Shown: positions 23,146 to 36,502, numbered from the stretch's first letter. The stretch: 64,000 bases of DNA from Sporothrix humicola (GCA_021396245.1 WNYE01000004.1:558001-622000); one strand, 5' to 3'. The notes: generated by a model from the letters alone, not told the origin. Made by a program: numbers and translations.

Positions 23146-26100
23146 GACACAGTACATGCACACAGAAAACCACAAAAGAAAGCTTTATCTCTAGCTTCCA
23201 AACCAACTGTCTCACAAACGTTGCAATGCATGGCAGTCGTCAGCCGTTTCTGCATCCCCGAACTGTGCTCCATTCAAGTTCCCCATTTCACAAGGAGCTC
23301 TGTTCTCTCGTTTACCCTTTTCTCGAGCTGTCGTAGCACAAAAAGAAAGCACAGCTTTTTTGAGAAAAAAAATCCAAAACGGAAGGTCTCCGACTGGTCA
23401 TATTTGATATTTCTTTTGAAGAAGCTCGCTCGAACGGAATAGCATCTCACAAGCTCGAGATATGGAGCATGAAGCACAGCACAAATGCAGTGCATGGGAA
23501 AGGGAAAAAGCGATCACACTCTCCCATACACTTGCATGGACCTTTCATCTCGTTCCCTCTCTTTTTTTCCCTTGAGTTTCTTTCCATCACCACCCACACA
23601 TCACACAGTCGTGCATGTGCTTCCCGTACATTGTCGACGGAAGGGGAAGGAACGAACGAAGATGAGAGGAAAGAGAAAAAAGAAAAGTAGAGAGAGACGA
23701 GTGACAGATATCTGCGAGAGAAAAGTTTCCGTCCCCTTGCTTGCGCAGAAATCGCAGGAAAATTACCCTTTTCGGACTACTCTTGAAGGGCCTGCATATT
23801 CTGTCACCCATCTTGCTGTCCCCTATCGCGGCCCGGTGTGGCAGGCTCCTTCCTGTATTGGCCGTGTCCTTGTCAACTTCCGGCAGGCACACCGGCAGTG
23901 ACTTGCACCCTCACATATCGCAGTCCATGCTTCCTTCCCATCCTCCCATACCATGCGGAGGTCTCCGCATCTGAGCATACAGCAACCAAAAGGTGCAGCT
24001 TGCCCATTATCTCCTCCATACTGAGTATTATACCTGTCCTGAGGGTCGGGAGTCGGTGTTGTAGGTTCACCTTGCCTCGGCCAAGACCAACCACAGCAAG
24101 AGGGCTGGCCTCTTTTTTACGGCAGATCTTTTTGACTTGTGATTTGAGATGTCAACAAGCCGCTTGCTTGATTATGAACTCCCAATTGGCTTCCTTATTT
24201 CCATCCAGAGCTTGGCCTCAGCTGTACGAGCTTTCCAACAATCTTGTTGGTTGGCCCTTCTTCTGACTGGTCTTGAATTGTTGACATCTCTGTCCCCGGA
24301 AACGTCCTGGAGCATCCTATTGGCCACATCTTAGAGTAAGCTGGAAATGAGGAATTTCGGAGTATCTTGGAAACTGACCGTGCTTTGAGCTTTGAGCTTT
24401 CTACAAAGTATATACTGCCAATTGCCAATGGTCCTCACGGCTCAGCCCAATGGTGGCTTCATGACAATAAACAACCTTGGGGATCAAAACACATCATGCA
24501 AGCTTGGTAGCCCGTTAGATGCTCCCAGGCCGGACCGGACAATGATCGGCCTTGCGATATTCTCGGCCGGCTACCGATAGAGGAGCATGCCACCCCATTG
24601 GCATCGCCTTGTGTGACCACGATTCTTGTTGGGGATATCTTATGTGTATGGGGGAAGGATGAGGCAACGAACAAAATCACAACAGAAGATTGACGGAAGA
24701 AAATGGAAGGCGGCAGGCTGCATATATAAATAATGCCGGGACGTGAGAGGCCAGAGTGTGAGGAAGAGCTGCAGATGCCGGCCGGAAAGGATAGAGTACC
24801 CATATGGCAGAGTGACGGGCAAGTGCATCCCGCCATAAAGATAAAAGTCCTAGACACCATCCACTTCCACCAAAGCAAAGGTAGGTCCGTGTTCGGCCCC
24901 GTTTGCCGGAGGCTGAACAGACACTTTTCAATTTATTATGCATACTTCTAAAGCAGCCTTCCGGGCGGTTTAAAGTGTGTGTGTTGGCATGTCTATTTGT
25001 CTTTGCTTGTGCTGTGTTGCGTCAAGTCGGCTGCAAAGACGTCATTCGACGATGGAAAGTAAGCTCAAAAACTACAAAGCTTTTAAGATGATCCAGAGTC
25101 CGACGAGAAAGAGATCCAGTAGGGAGGAGTAATCCACTTTCAAAAAGAGAACGGGCGTGGGGGGCGACGACAAATATCCATTGAAAGACATCAGGTGGGA
25201 GTCAAGATGGGGGTTCTCTCTCTCCCAACATGCACCACTTTGGGCATGTACGTCGCCGCGTCTCTTTTTCCTATGGGAGAAAGTCAGAAGTAAAAAAAAA
25301 TCGAGGCACAAGAGCAGGAAGTGAATCGAATTTTGTAAGGGTACTACTCTCCCTCATCCCTCCAGCCACCGAGGTGAGGCCATGGTGGGAGTGAGCCACA
25401 AGACAGGAAAAAAAGAAGAAGAGAAGGCATAACGGCTGTCAAGTGTGGGTGTACGTTGCAAGTCGGTGTCACGACACAAGAAGAAAAGAAAAAACATGGC
25501 GGTGAACAGGATAAAAAAACTCTATTATGACACGTGGATATCTTCGTGCCCGCATCCGTACAAAGAACTTGTACTCCGTGCTTGCAATGCAATACGTTTG
25601 CACTTGCACAGGCGCCCTTTTGGCATCTCTGCTGGACGCTCTGTTTGTGATCGCCAAGTGCATACATCCATCACCCCACGCTCACCGCTCCCATATCTTG
25701 AAAGTTCGGGCACTTCCGAGGACACGAGCATGTCGAAATCGAGACTCCAAGGCACAGAGAGTGGGCTGGGATAGCTTGAGCAAGGTAAACGTATCAGGAG
25801 GGTAACAAAGCAAGACGATACTTTCTTGATCCAGGAAATGTGCCCCCACGCAGACGGTGTCCATCTAGACCTTTTGCGGGAGCTGGTAAGTTTTGGTTTT
25901 CCGGCCATTTATGTTCAATCAGTCTCGATAGATCGAGTCCACCCACTTCAGCACAGGGGATCTATTTTCCTTCCTGAATCAACCTCTCTCATGTTTTGTT
26001 GTCCGTCGTCGCCCGTCGGTCATGCCACCGACTAGGGCGCGGAAGCTAAAAGGAAGGGACGAGCCGTCGGTGAGAAAATACGGGGTTGAAGAGCGACACC

Positions 26101-26949
26101 AAAAAAGTTTGGATGGAAGAGTCTCTCTCTCTGTACGAATAGACTCGTTACACAAACGCACGTGGGAGCAACTGCCAGGCTCGAGGGACATAAAGGGGCG
26201 TATTATCGCGAGCAACGGTTCTTCAACGAGGTGTTCCTGACATTACATATTCAGGAGCTGTTCACCATTTACTTCTTTCCTGACCGAGGCTTCCATGCTT
26301 ATGTTTCATCGTTAGAGAGTGCGAGGCTGAGTACCCTCGTGTTGTGATATTTCTATTATTGGTCCGAACACCCGACTGCTACGATATCACGGAGCCGAGC
26401 GGCATACGGGCGGACCAAAATACAAAGGCGCTCATTGAGAAATGTCAGAGTCAAGATGATAACAAGATGTTTGTAGAAATAATGTTTCATTTCCATTTCC
26501 ACAAAAATGGTTCGTATCCACGCTCTAGAAAATGTCGACGCGAGCAGGCTGCAGAAGCCTCTCAGCATCAATATACGGCGGTATATATATCCTCTTCACC
26601 AGTACGGTGAAAGATGTGTGGGAAGAAAGAGAGGAAAAAAGGGGAAGAGACCCAATATTGTGCCACTGGCTTGGGGTAAAAGGGGTGTGAAGAAGAAGAG
26701 TAAGAAGAAAGGAAGATAGATATAGAACAAAAGGAAAACAGAAAAGAAGAATTTGGCCATCCCATATAAAAAAAAGTAGCAGTACCATATATATCCGTAG
26801 ATCCCAGAAGAAAACGACAAAAAATAACCAAAAAACGCGAGCACATATATTCTACCTCACACCCGGGTATATCTCATTCACCATCTTGACCATTTTTTGA
26901 ACGTTGGTATCTTCAAGACTTCTTTGTTGTTTGTTACAACAAAGACGCC

Positions 26950-28457
26950 TTAGATATCGTGCGTTGCGTTCTCGTCGCCAAAGGGACTCCGCTCACGCTC
27001 GGCTGATGTGCCGGCAGTGACCCTTTGCGACGCACGCCTTGTGGCCTCCTCAATCACGGCGCTCAAGCTCTGGCCGGTGCGGCTGGAGCCAGTTGGTGAT
27101 GCGGGTGGGTCAGAGAAGGGGCCCTGGTCGGGTGTTGGTGAGTCCTCGATGATGGTCACGGCCTTGGACTCGCGGCCAGTCTTGGTCGAGGGTGTTGTTG
27201 AGGTCGAGAAGCGTTCCCGTACTGGAGAGATGAGGGAAACGCTTTCTCTGGCCTCCTGGTGGGTGGGGAGAATCTCGGTTTCAGAGTTGGCTGCTGTTGC
27301 GCTGCCGCTTGTGGCGCCGCTGCCGGTGCTCGATGGCTTCTTAGGACCATTTCCAACACGGACGACAACGGGGCGCGCAGGCATGGCAGTGGCTGCACTG
27401 GCGTTGTTGAGGAAAGTGGAGCCGACACTGAATGTGCTGTTGGCAACACTGACGGGGCGGAGGTTGCTGCTGCTGTTGTTGTTGGCACTGCCATTGTACT
27501 TCTCGTAGTCGACACTGGGTACGGCGGGGACGAAACCGTTGGGGCCGAGGTTGCTTGGTGACTTGAGGTTGACCATGGTCGGCTTGATTCTCATACCGGT
27601 CTGCGGTGGCGGCACAATAACTGCGTTCTTTCCGTAGATGGTCGAAGCAATACTGGACCGTGGCGCGTACGATGTCCGGGCGTATGATGTGCGGTCGGTG
27701 AAGCCAGAGTATCCAGAGTAAGTCGAGTCGCGAAGATCGCCAGGCACGAAGAAGTGCTGCTCCTCGGTACCGGCAGGCGTGCTGGCCTGAGACGAGTTCG
27801 AAATGGCAATTGGGATAGGAGGAACGGGCGGGACGAGAACAGTCGGCGAGCTGGGCGAGGCACGGTTCATGACTCCGGGAATGTAGGCGATCTGGATAAT
27901 GTTTGATGCCCGTGTCAGGACGGTCGAGGCAATTGAGTGCACGGTGTGCGTTGAAGCGCGCTGAGCGCGGCGGTCGTTGAAGGACTGTTCGGCCTCGATG
28001 GCGCGGTCGATCTGCCCATCCTCCTCGGCCTTGGAGATCTGCTGTCTCTTGGCCTTGATACAGAAACGCCAGACGAGGTAGGTGACGATGGCAATGACGG
28101 CAACACCACCGATGACACCGCCAGCAATGGCACCGGTGCTGGGCGAAGAGCTAGATTTTGAGGTCGAAGTCGAAGAGGGAATGTCGGCGGCACAGTAACT
28201 TCTAGGACACTCTGTGCACGTCAGGGGCGCGGTGACCTGGCAGCTCTGCCCTGCTGGACAGCTTGGGCAGGGCGGTGCTGAGTCGGGGCATGTTGCACAG
28301 GTTGCTTGTCTTGCGAAAACATTGGCGACAGCTGCAGAGATGATGTTAGCATTTCATACGAAGGAAAAAGTTCGTTCGAGTTGGGGAATGACGAACCTTC
28401 TGGCTCCAGGTCCGACGTCAACGTGGGCGTTGTGGGTGTTCTCTCAAACATATCCAT
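26950..28457 (-). CDS. OPY2: Opy2-like membrane anchor protein
   Basis: Single-span membrane protein; in yeast, Opy2 anchors the adaptor Ste50 at the plasma membrane for HOG and filamentous-growth MAP-kinase signalling. Two exons, 28397-28457 and 26950-28331, give 480 residues. The N-terminal region (about residues 32-67) has eight cysteines in the pattern C-x2-C-x6-C-x2-C-x5-C-x7-C-x2-C-x4-C with CPSCPAGQSC, typical of the Opy2 N-terminal domain. A Ser-rich stalk is followed by one membrane span (about 87-108, GAIAGGVIGGVAVIAIVTYL) and a long, Ser/Pro-rich cytoplasmic tail expected to bind Ste50. The first exon is short and the intron donor is GTTCGT, which is not consensus, but the acceptor CTCTGCAG and branch GCTAAC are good and the splice opens the cysteine domain. 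There is no cleavable signal peptide in this model, so the exact start is less certain than the rest. Confidence 0.88.
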
Positions 28458-31400
28458 GGTGAATGACGGGATTATGAGGATGTTGTGTGATGATGATGAA
28501 AGGTAAGAAAGAATGTGGCTCTCGGTGGACAGAGACTCAATAATCGTCGCAAGAACTGAATGGTATCACAGATCGGCGGGAAAGGGCGTCGAGACGGGAG
28601 TCGGTTCGGATGGCAGGCGAGGATATTGAGAAGCGAGGGGCCTGCTCTCTTTCTCCCAAAACTTCAGCTCGTATTGCTGATGCTCGGCGTGTCGAATTGT
28701 CGCGGGGGAAAGAGGATCAGGCAGAGAACGAATGCTCGTATTCGAGGACAGTCGGGGAGAAGCACAAAAGGACGGATAGAGTACAAAAGAAGCCGCGGTA
28801 TTCGTATATAATCGTGAAGAAGAAAAAGACGTCGTCGCGAGAAGGTTGATGAAGAAAAGAGAGGCGCGCAGAGGAGGTCGAAAAGACGAGACTTCAAGAA
28901 GATCGAGAAATGAAAACCAAAATGGATGTTGAGAGAGTGAAAACCGCGAAAGACAGCGGGACTTGTCAATAAAGAATCGAATGAGTGGAAGGCGAGACTA
29001 GCTCAGTTGTTGTAATTGTTGCAAAAGTTTAAAAAACGAAAGACGGAATAGGGAAAAGGGGTGGATGTCAAAGAAGCGAAGAGGCGTTGTTTGTTGTTGG
29101 ATCGAACAAAAGACGAGAAGCGGATGGTGTTGTCAAAAGCCCATCACGGTCATCAAAGACGTAAGTGGGTTTGTTTCCAACAGGAGAAAAACGAACGAGA
29201 GAGATAGGGCGAAGAACAAAAGGAGCGGTGATGATGTGCGCCTTTGTTTTGTTTCCTGAGGAAGAAAACGTCAAAAAGAGAGGAAAAGAGAGAGATGAGG
29301 AAAAAAAGAGGAGACGGTTGTTTTGGGGCAGGCCGTCTTTGCTGGAAGGGAAAGAGTGGGAAAGCGAAAGGAGGGTGTGAGCGACAGGAGGAAAAGAGGA
29401 AAGAGGGACCCTCTGAAGAATTACGATGGGGAAGGAGGGTGTGTGGGCCAGATGCGAGAAGACGATGGCGAGACGAGACAGGGCAAGGACAAAGGCGAGA
29501 AAGGGCAGAAAAGGGCAGGGAGAGCAGCCAGGAACAGAGGGAATAGCGAGGAAGGAGTGAACTGTAGAGCACTAGGGATGGATGGGCTATGGGCTAGGGG
29601 GGCGTGTGGGAAGGAAGGTGGAGGCGTGAAAGGCGTGAAAAGGGGGGCGTGGACGGGAAAGCGCGAGCGAAGAAGGGAAAGGGCTGCACGGAAGGGGAGC
29701 AAAAGAAGGAAAGAGCAGCAGGAACAGAAGGAGAAGGAGGAGAACAGCGTGTGAGAGTGTGGAAAAAGCAACGAAGAACAGTCAAACAACAGCGATTCCA
29801 TCCATGTGCTCCAGCCCTGGAAGCCCGAGTGGAAGACGGCGAGGAAGATGTTCGTATCGTGAGGAGAGAAACGAGAGAAAGCGTATGCAGATGAGAGAGC
29901 AGATGAGCATATTTCGGCGGACCAGGCAGGGGTCACAACAGAAACCAGGCCAGGAACGGTGCTGGGCGCTGTGAGCAAGCAGGGGTTTGCGTTGCAGTCC
30001 AGAACAGTGCCCCCCAAGGATCGAAGATGCGTGGATACAAGATACGGGAGAATGAGAGGTTTGTGTGGCTTTTGTGGCCAGCATCTGAGGTCTCGAACGC
30101 GATGGCAGGATTGCAGCCAAAGTGGCAAACTGGCAGTTGAAAGTCGCGATAATTATCTGTTAGTCCCAAGACAAAGACGTGGAAGGCACGCATGCGGATT
30201 CCACCCACGCGTGAAAGAGTGGAAGCGACTTCCAAAAGTGCAAAAACAGCTGACGAGTCAAAGTCAAAAGGGAAGGCGCGGCCCAGGCACAAGTGACAAA
30301 GGGACGGACAGCGCACAAAAGACGACCGACGAAAGAGGAAACCGCGCACCAGGGGCAAGGCGAGCGGTTTTTTTAGTGGCCTGGGAAGAAACGGGACTAG
30401 GCCTAGGCCAGGGGTAAGGCAAGGGAAGGAAACGGCGGGCGAACGAGATAAAAGGCCTAGAGGGCCTAGCCCAGACCGCTGTGGAGAGCCAGGCACACAG
30501 ACTCAGTGACAGTGAGCCAGCACATTGCAATTTTGAGAAGAGACAGACAATGCTCGACAGCACCAGAACACACAGTGGACAACAACAGTTTCGCGGGCAG
30601 GATGCCAGTCAAATTGGGGACCAGGTCTCGGCATTTTAGCGAAACGCCCCCCAGCAAACAATATCCATAGGGGGGAGGGGCGTATGGAGCATGGAGCACG
30701 GGGCACGATCTGGGCGGCAGATGGGTACTTCACCTCTCCCTTTATTTCTGTGTCCTCTAAAGTACCACTTTACGTGAACCGTTGGCTTTGAGCGACAAAG
30801 AGGCAAGAAAACAGAAAACAGAAAACAGCAGAGTGTGGGTCCACAAGCGGGTCCATCCTCTCTGTACCCTGTCCTGACCCCTGTTTTCTGTGCTTTCCTT
30901 CTCTTTCAGCGTGTCTTTTGCCTGTGAGCCCGTCTTCTTTGTGGGTAGGAACACCCACAGGCCCGCTGGCCAAGACCGCCCCTTCTCGTTTCTTTCCTTT
31001 CTGTTTCCCCCTCTTTGAATTGCTCAATTGTCCGGGAGGTCCTTTGAAGCATTTGAGAGGTCCTTCTCGTCAAATGAAGTGCCCTCCTTCTCATCCGCCA
31101 CGCAAATTGGCCCAGTGTGAAGCCAGTGTGAAAGCATTGGCTGCAATTTCGTGGCATCTTATTACTACTGTGCATTTCATAGTCCCATAGTCGACATTTG
31201 GGCCAAGACGCGGAACCAATCTTTTGTGCATTTGTGCATTGCCCGATTGGGAATTATGAATGTTGTCAGTCTGACTGAAAGTGACTGAAGCGAGACAGCG
31301 ATGAGGATGAAGAAAATGGAATCTCGCGAGCTGAGGCTGACAGCCACGTCTTGGCTGGACTGGCTTTGGAGAATCTGGACCACTTGGACGCTTCACCATC

Positions 31401-34400
31401 ACGTTCTTTTTACCTCACTATTTCCTTCTTCTTTTCTTTTTCTTTGCTTTCTTACCCTCCCCTTCCTTGGTTTCCTTTTCCTGGTCCGTCAATACTGATA
31501 TGCGTGTCTCACTCGCCAAGGTGTAGTCGCGCGTTGGTGGCACGCACAGGGGCCATTTCCACGCGACAGGAAGAAGGCCGACTTTGAAAGAAGAGTATTG
31601 GCAATATTCTGTGCATGGAGGGACAGACAGGTTTGGGCAAGGTCTTCTATCTTTCTTCGCTCGTCTAACTTTGTCTCCTCCGTGAAGTGCATGGATTGTG
31701 AATTCAACTTGCTTCTCGGAATTTTGAATTCATATCTTGCCTTTTAGGCGTCGAAAGAGTTGAGTTCTTCTGCTTCCGTCTTGGGTTACCGAGATTGACT
31801 AGGGAGAAACCATGAAAAACAATTGAGAGGCAGCGATAGCGAGAATAGCTCAATAGCTCTTTTGTAGCTCCTTTTTAGGTGGACAAGCGTGCAGCGATCT
31901 GCTCTGTTGCGTCCATCAAGTGTGTATCATCTCAGATCCCCCAGCAGCCTCGCCATGTTGATCGACCTGATTGTCCTGATTTCCCCCCTTGTGCCAAGGT
32001 GGCGAAGGGTTTCTGGATAAAAATAAACCTTGTGAAAGCAAGACTGGGAAGCCAAAGAAAGCCAATCGTGGAAATAGTTTGGTTGCTTGTTCGGCTTGAT
32101 TGAGCTTGTTTTGATGTTGTTTTTTATGAATGCATCACGGCATGGCTTTTTCTTCCGAATTAAAGAAGCACGAAAATACTTGCATGGTGCAAGCAAGTCG
32201 GTGGTTAAAGACTTTTCGCTTTCCGACACGTTCTCCCCGTACCCTCTTTAGCTTTTTACCTTTCAACCTCTTTACACTTCCTGTAGAACACGTACGACTC
32301 GTAGCATCTTGATTAGAGAATCTATTGGCCTCCATCTACAATCTACAATAAACTTGTCTGCAAACATTCGGAACCCGCAACGCGGGAGCCAACCTCGCGA
32401 ACGCAACGGGAGGGAATGGCTGAAGTTGGTGGAAATCGTCAAAAAAGACAGCACACAAGGCGGACCCAGAAAATAGATAGACGAGCGCGCGGAAGCGGAA
32501 GCGGATCAGGGAAAATAGCAAATCGAGGAAGGATAATAGTTGATGCTGATATAACTATAAATTTATATACAGAATCAATCTCCAGATCGACAAGAACAAG
32601 CAACGGAAGAACGGTTGGAATACGGAATACTACTTGGACACATGAATAGCAACCGCCCTGCCAGGTCCCTTTTTGCAAGATCTTGGTTGCGGGGCGCAAG
32701 GAAAAGGGAAAGGGCTGCCAACATCAACACAGGCTAAACAGAAGTTGACAGGTTTTGCATCAACATTGCCCGATGCGAACCCGTTCTTGGATACACACAA
32801 ACATGTACAAGAATATGCAACGAGAAATACAGGGTCCACCCATGAACGATGCAATTGACGTTTTGTCGGCTGCATTGCTGTATTTCTGTGTTTTTGTTTT
32901 TCGTCACCTATCTCGTTGCCGGCAGTCTTGGGTTGAAGATCTCCTTCCGATCGTCTCGACGTCATTTGTTGTCAGGGCATTGTTTTGGCCGGACATTGAA
33001 CAGTCTCGACCGCATGCAAGTCGCCGTTGACAATAACAATACGAACATAGAAACACGGACTTGAAAGCGTTGTCTTCCATCAACTTCTCTTCCTCCCGAG
33101 GGTGCGAGTTTTAATATACGTTCGTGCAACAGAAGACCTCGAATATCGCTTCCAACAGAGCCAGCCTGGCCAGCCCTCCAGCCGAGCGAACATGGAAACC
33201 TGCATGCTCCAAATTCCTTCTCGTCTCGCCCGGCCGGGTATCGGATGCAGGTCTAACGTTGTAGTTCTCGTCCCGCCGCGGCTTGCCGTCCAGGTTATGT
33301 TACTTGCGGTTTAGAATTTAGATACATCTCCATGGGGGAGCGCTATCCCGCCTCGAGATACGACAAGATGTGAGAGAAGGAAAGACGTCCACGAGAATGC
33401 TTGTAGACTCTCAACGATTCCAAGCTTTTTGTCTTGGTGTGCAACCTTTTAAAAAATAATACGTCGTAAGGATGCCCTTACAGCTGTAAGACGCGGATCT
33501 CGTTGTGCAGCACATTCCGACGCGGCGTCGACAAAAACGTGTAAAGTGGTTGGAAAAAGAAAGCATTCCAGACGTAAGGCAGAGTCTACGCCACCATATC
33601 TGGCACGAAAATTCTTTAAATCCAAACTCTTTAAAACTACTGCACTGCACATGCCGCCGCGTCTTCGGGCACGAAATGCACAAAAGGGCACAAAAGCTGG
33701 GAAGCAGGCTACTGCAGGATGCGAGACAGACCGCGACAACCAGTCCAGTCCAGTCCTGGTCTAGAGTCAATGTGAGAAGAAAGGAAACACTGGGAGAAAG
33801 AAACTGAGACGAGACAAGACAGGAGATCCAGGACAGATCGAAAGTAGAACAAGTCCCCATCAAGAACTTTTAGGGGTCATCCTGGACACAAGAGAGGCAA
33901 AAAAGGCAGACAACGCGGCCTCGTGCGGGCTGCAGGTATTAGTTGCAGCAAGTCTTTTGCAGTAGCTTCTCCGATGTTGACGCAATCTGCGACAACGGAC
34001 ACAAGAAGGGAGAGATAAAAGAATTACGCCCGGGTGTGAGGGATTGAATTGTGGTGTGCCGACAAAAGCCAGCTTTGATAGGCATCACCGGGTCGTGGCC
34101 TCCGAACGGACCTCTTGGCATGCCGTCCACACAGCCGTCCTCCATAAATACCATTTATTGCAATGGCCCTATCCTCCTATCCTTCACAGTGTCAAATCTC
34201 ATCTACTGTATCAGAATGACAAGAGGCTTGACGAAATAAATGCTGTTAAGCCTGCCAGCGGTCGTTTAATTCAAGATAAATTGACGATGTCGAGTTCACC
34301 AAGCAACCCGGCAGAACCCAACGAAGCAGCCAAAGCAGTCCGACGAAAACAAACTCTGCCCTATGCGTAAGTACAATTAAACCCATTAGCAATAAACATG

Positions 34401-35507
34401 CCGACGATAGACGTGAAAACAGCGAGCGTAGCCTTCAAAAACGCCAACGATGGCGGTGATGGCTTCCATGAGCGACATGAGAGAACATCCATCATCTAGC
34501 CCAACAAGAGGCAACATCATCAACACAAAAATATGTCTACATGGTGTTTCCCCTCATCGACACCGTATTTGAAAACGATGTCTACCATATCAGGTATTTG
34601 GATAGTCTTGTGTCTTGACATAGCCAGCCGGTGGCAATCGTCGGTGACCATGATCAAGATGTCGACAGAAGCAGGCATAGCAATAACAGTGACATTTATA
34701 AAACGAAATCATATATTCTAGTAACATCAACCGTGCTTGCTACGACTACTGCAGTCAACAATGCCCTTGTACTCGGCATGCTCGCCTCGGTATCAAGCGT
34801 ACATTCTCACTCCCGCTATGGCCATCAATACCATCCTCGACAGGACCCATCCCCATCATCAAACGACCACCATCAGGTGTGAACTTTGGTAAGTCTGTGT
34901 CCAGCAGGTCAATATCGTACTCCGCATGGTAATATTAGAGTGCCTTGGCCGGGTGAGGATACAGGCATGTGTACAACAGTGCTTATCGTAAGATCCGGCG
35001 GCCGCCGGGGCACTCCGAAGACCCGGCATTCCCCATCGGCAAGCTACCTAGCCAAGTTGCCTTCCACTCTCAAGGGCCCGGGTCACGGTAGTAGATGTTG
35101 CTGAGCACAAAATTTCTAGTCTAGGCGACCTGGCCTGATATATGTTATTATTCCCTGGATGGTAGCCTTCACAGCAACGACTTGATGGTCAAAGTGGCTC
35201 TGGGCGACTTTTATATTCTCTTGTACTATGCCAGAAACATGATGAAGCATCATTGTGGAAACGAATGGCAGTTCAGTCGCAAACGTACTGGTGTGATTTA
35301 TTTTTCCTCCTTGCTAGTTTCTCGCTCTGATAGATATATATATATAAGTAAAGGAGGAAAAAACATTTATTCTATCATATATGAAAATATCGACGAAATA
35401 AGAAATTAAAAAATAAAATAAAATAAAATAAACGAGTATATAGAATTGATCTATATAGATATAAAATAAAACAATAGCTACCCTTAATAGCCACCACAAA
35501 GATACGG
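28458..35507. other. 7.1-kb spacer between OPY2 start and hydrolase stop
   Basis: The first 1.3 kb (28560-29770) is purine-rich on the plus strand, the probable promoter and leader of OPY2. From about 30890 to 31500 the plus strand is pyrimidine-rich, which elsewhere in this window marks a rightward leader, but no convincing rightward gene follows. Protein-like fragments around 33940-35100 may be decayed coding sequence. The long frames in 29400-30130 are antisense readings of purine-rich DNA and are rejected. Confidence 0.5.
35411..35432. repeat. (AAAAT)n microsatellite
   Basis: About four AAAAT/ATAAA pentamers in the 3' flank of the hydrolase gene. AT-rich sequence here fits a transcript end region. 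Confidence 0.8.
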
Positions 35508-36401
35508 CTACTTTGATACAGTCTGTTTTGCCGCTCTGTCAACAAACTTCACAATGGCATCGGCCACGGCCCCCGGAGCATCGATGGACGACAAGTGCCC
35601 CGACCCAGCAACAACTTCGAGTTCGGCACCGGGGATTGTTGCTAGGACGCCGCTCTTGACACGCTCCAGCGGCTCGACAATGTCCTTTTCGGCCGCCAGC
35701 ACGAGCACCGGCGGCGGTGATGCCAGACTGCCCAGGGATGTCGCCGTCACATCCTCTGCCATGCCATATGCCGGCCACGCTGCTCGGGCTTGGGCATTGC
35801 CCCGCAGCATGTCCTCCACGAAAAAGCCGGGCAGAGGCTTCGACTGGTCCTTGAACGACTCTGTCAGCACATTCCGGGCGACAAACGATGCCGACTCTGT
35901 GCTGTCGTAAGCGTGTAGTTGCTGCTCGCGCATGTCCTCGGGAAGCTGGAGGGCCGTAGCTGGAGCGGGGCTGCAGAGGATGGCAGCTACCACGGATACG
36001 GGTGCTTTGTTGCTGGTCAACAACCGATGGGCCACCACTTGTGCAACTTTGGCACCCATTGAGACGCCGACGAGGACAACGCGGACGAGCCCAAGCTTTG
36101 TGAGGACAGCCACGACATCGTCGGCTAGTTGAGCTATCGAGTAGGCACCAGCGTCAACAGGGCCTGTTGACAACCCCCAGCCGCGAAAGTCGATACTGGC
36201 TGTGAGATAGCCGCCAGCACCGGCAACTCGAGCGGGCACGTCGGTCCACGTCCGTGTCGAGCCGCCCCAAAAGTGCAGAAAGACAATGGTCGGCTTCGAC
36301 CCATCTGGTCGTGTTGATGCTGGGGTCGGCTCGGACAGAGACACATGGATACGGACATCCGGTTGTCCGGTTTCGATAAATTCGCTGCGGAAGGAAGTCA
36401 T
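35508..36401 (-). CDS. Alpha/beta hydrolase-fold protein
   Basis: Single-exon enzyme of 297 residues with the alpha/beta hydrolase fold. An oxyanion-region motif FLHFWGGS (about 41-48), a nucleophile elbow VGVSMGAK with Ser114, an acid in LVLAAEKD (Asp240) and a catalytic His in GSGHLSSID (His269) form a complete triad in the right order and spacing. The motifs resemble small esterases, lactonases and haloperoxidase-like hydrolases; the substrate is unknown. An in-frame ATG exists 34 codons upstream (36503), but it overlaps a TATAAA box on the same strand, so transcription should start after it and the ATG at 36401 is preferred. No signal peptide is seen. It is divergent from the chitin synthase, 5.5 kb away. 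Confidence 0.9.
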   Translation of the reverse strand: MTSFRSEFIETGQPDVRIHVSLSEPTPASTRPDGSKPTIVFLHFWGGSTRTWTDVPARVAGAGGYLTASIDFRGWGLSTGPVDAGAYSIAQLADDVVAVLTKLGLVRVVLVGVSMGAKVAQVVAHRLLTSNKAPVSVVAAILCSPAPATALQLPEDMREQQLHAYDSTESASFVARNVLTESFKDQSKPLPGFFVEDMLRGNAQARAAWPAYGMAEDVTATSLGSLASPPPVLVLAAEKDIVEPLERVKSGVLATIPGAELEVVAGSGHLSSIDAPGAVADAIVKFVDRAAKQTVSK

Positions 36402-36502
36402 GGTGTATGTGTTGATCTTGATCTGGAGATTGTGGTGAGATGAGATGCTGATGTACGACGTAGAGGCTTCTCTCTCAGCTTGGCAGTCACATCCTGTGCT
36501 CA

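Larger units (their letters stand above)
16146..26949. other. 10.8-kb spacer between RAS2 start and OPY2 stop
   Basis: I see no supported gene here on either strand. The first kilobases (16146-17920) are purine-rich on the plus strand and probably form the promoter and long leader of RAS2. Further along are a CCTGG/CCAGG-dense GC-rich patch (about 18360-18500), a 13-base-period tandem repeat (18921-18980), a purine-rich tract (19625-19810), a GAAGAC repeat (22159-22199), a T-rich tract (22632-22677) and several TACTCCGTA motifs. The 190-200-codon open frames (for example 19709-20308 minus and 22222-22794 plus) read as low-complexity translation without domains. Confidence 0.55.

Noticed and set aside
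28998..29040. Second tRNA-like A box (TAGCTCAGTTG)
   Set aside because: No B box or acceptor stem follows; the downstream sequence is A-rich.
29421..30128. 235-codon minus-strand frame upstream of OPY2
   Set aside because: It is Ser/Pro/Phe/Leu-rich translation of a pyrimidine-rich strand and has no domain or family resemblance.
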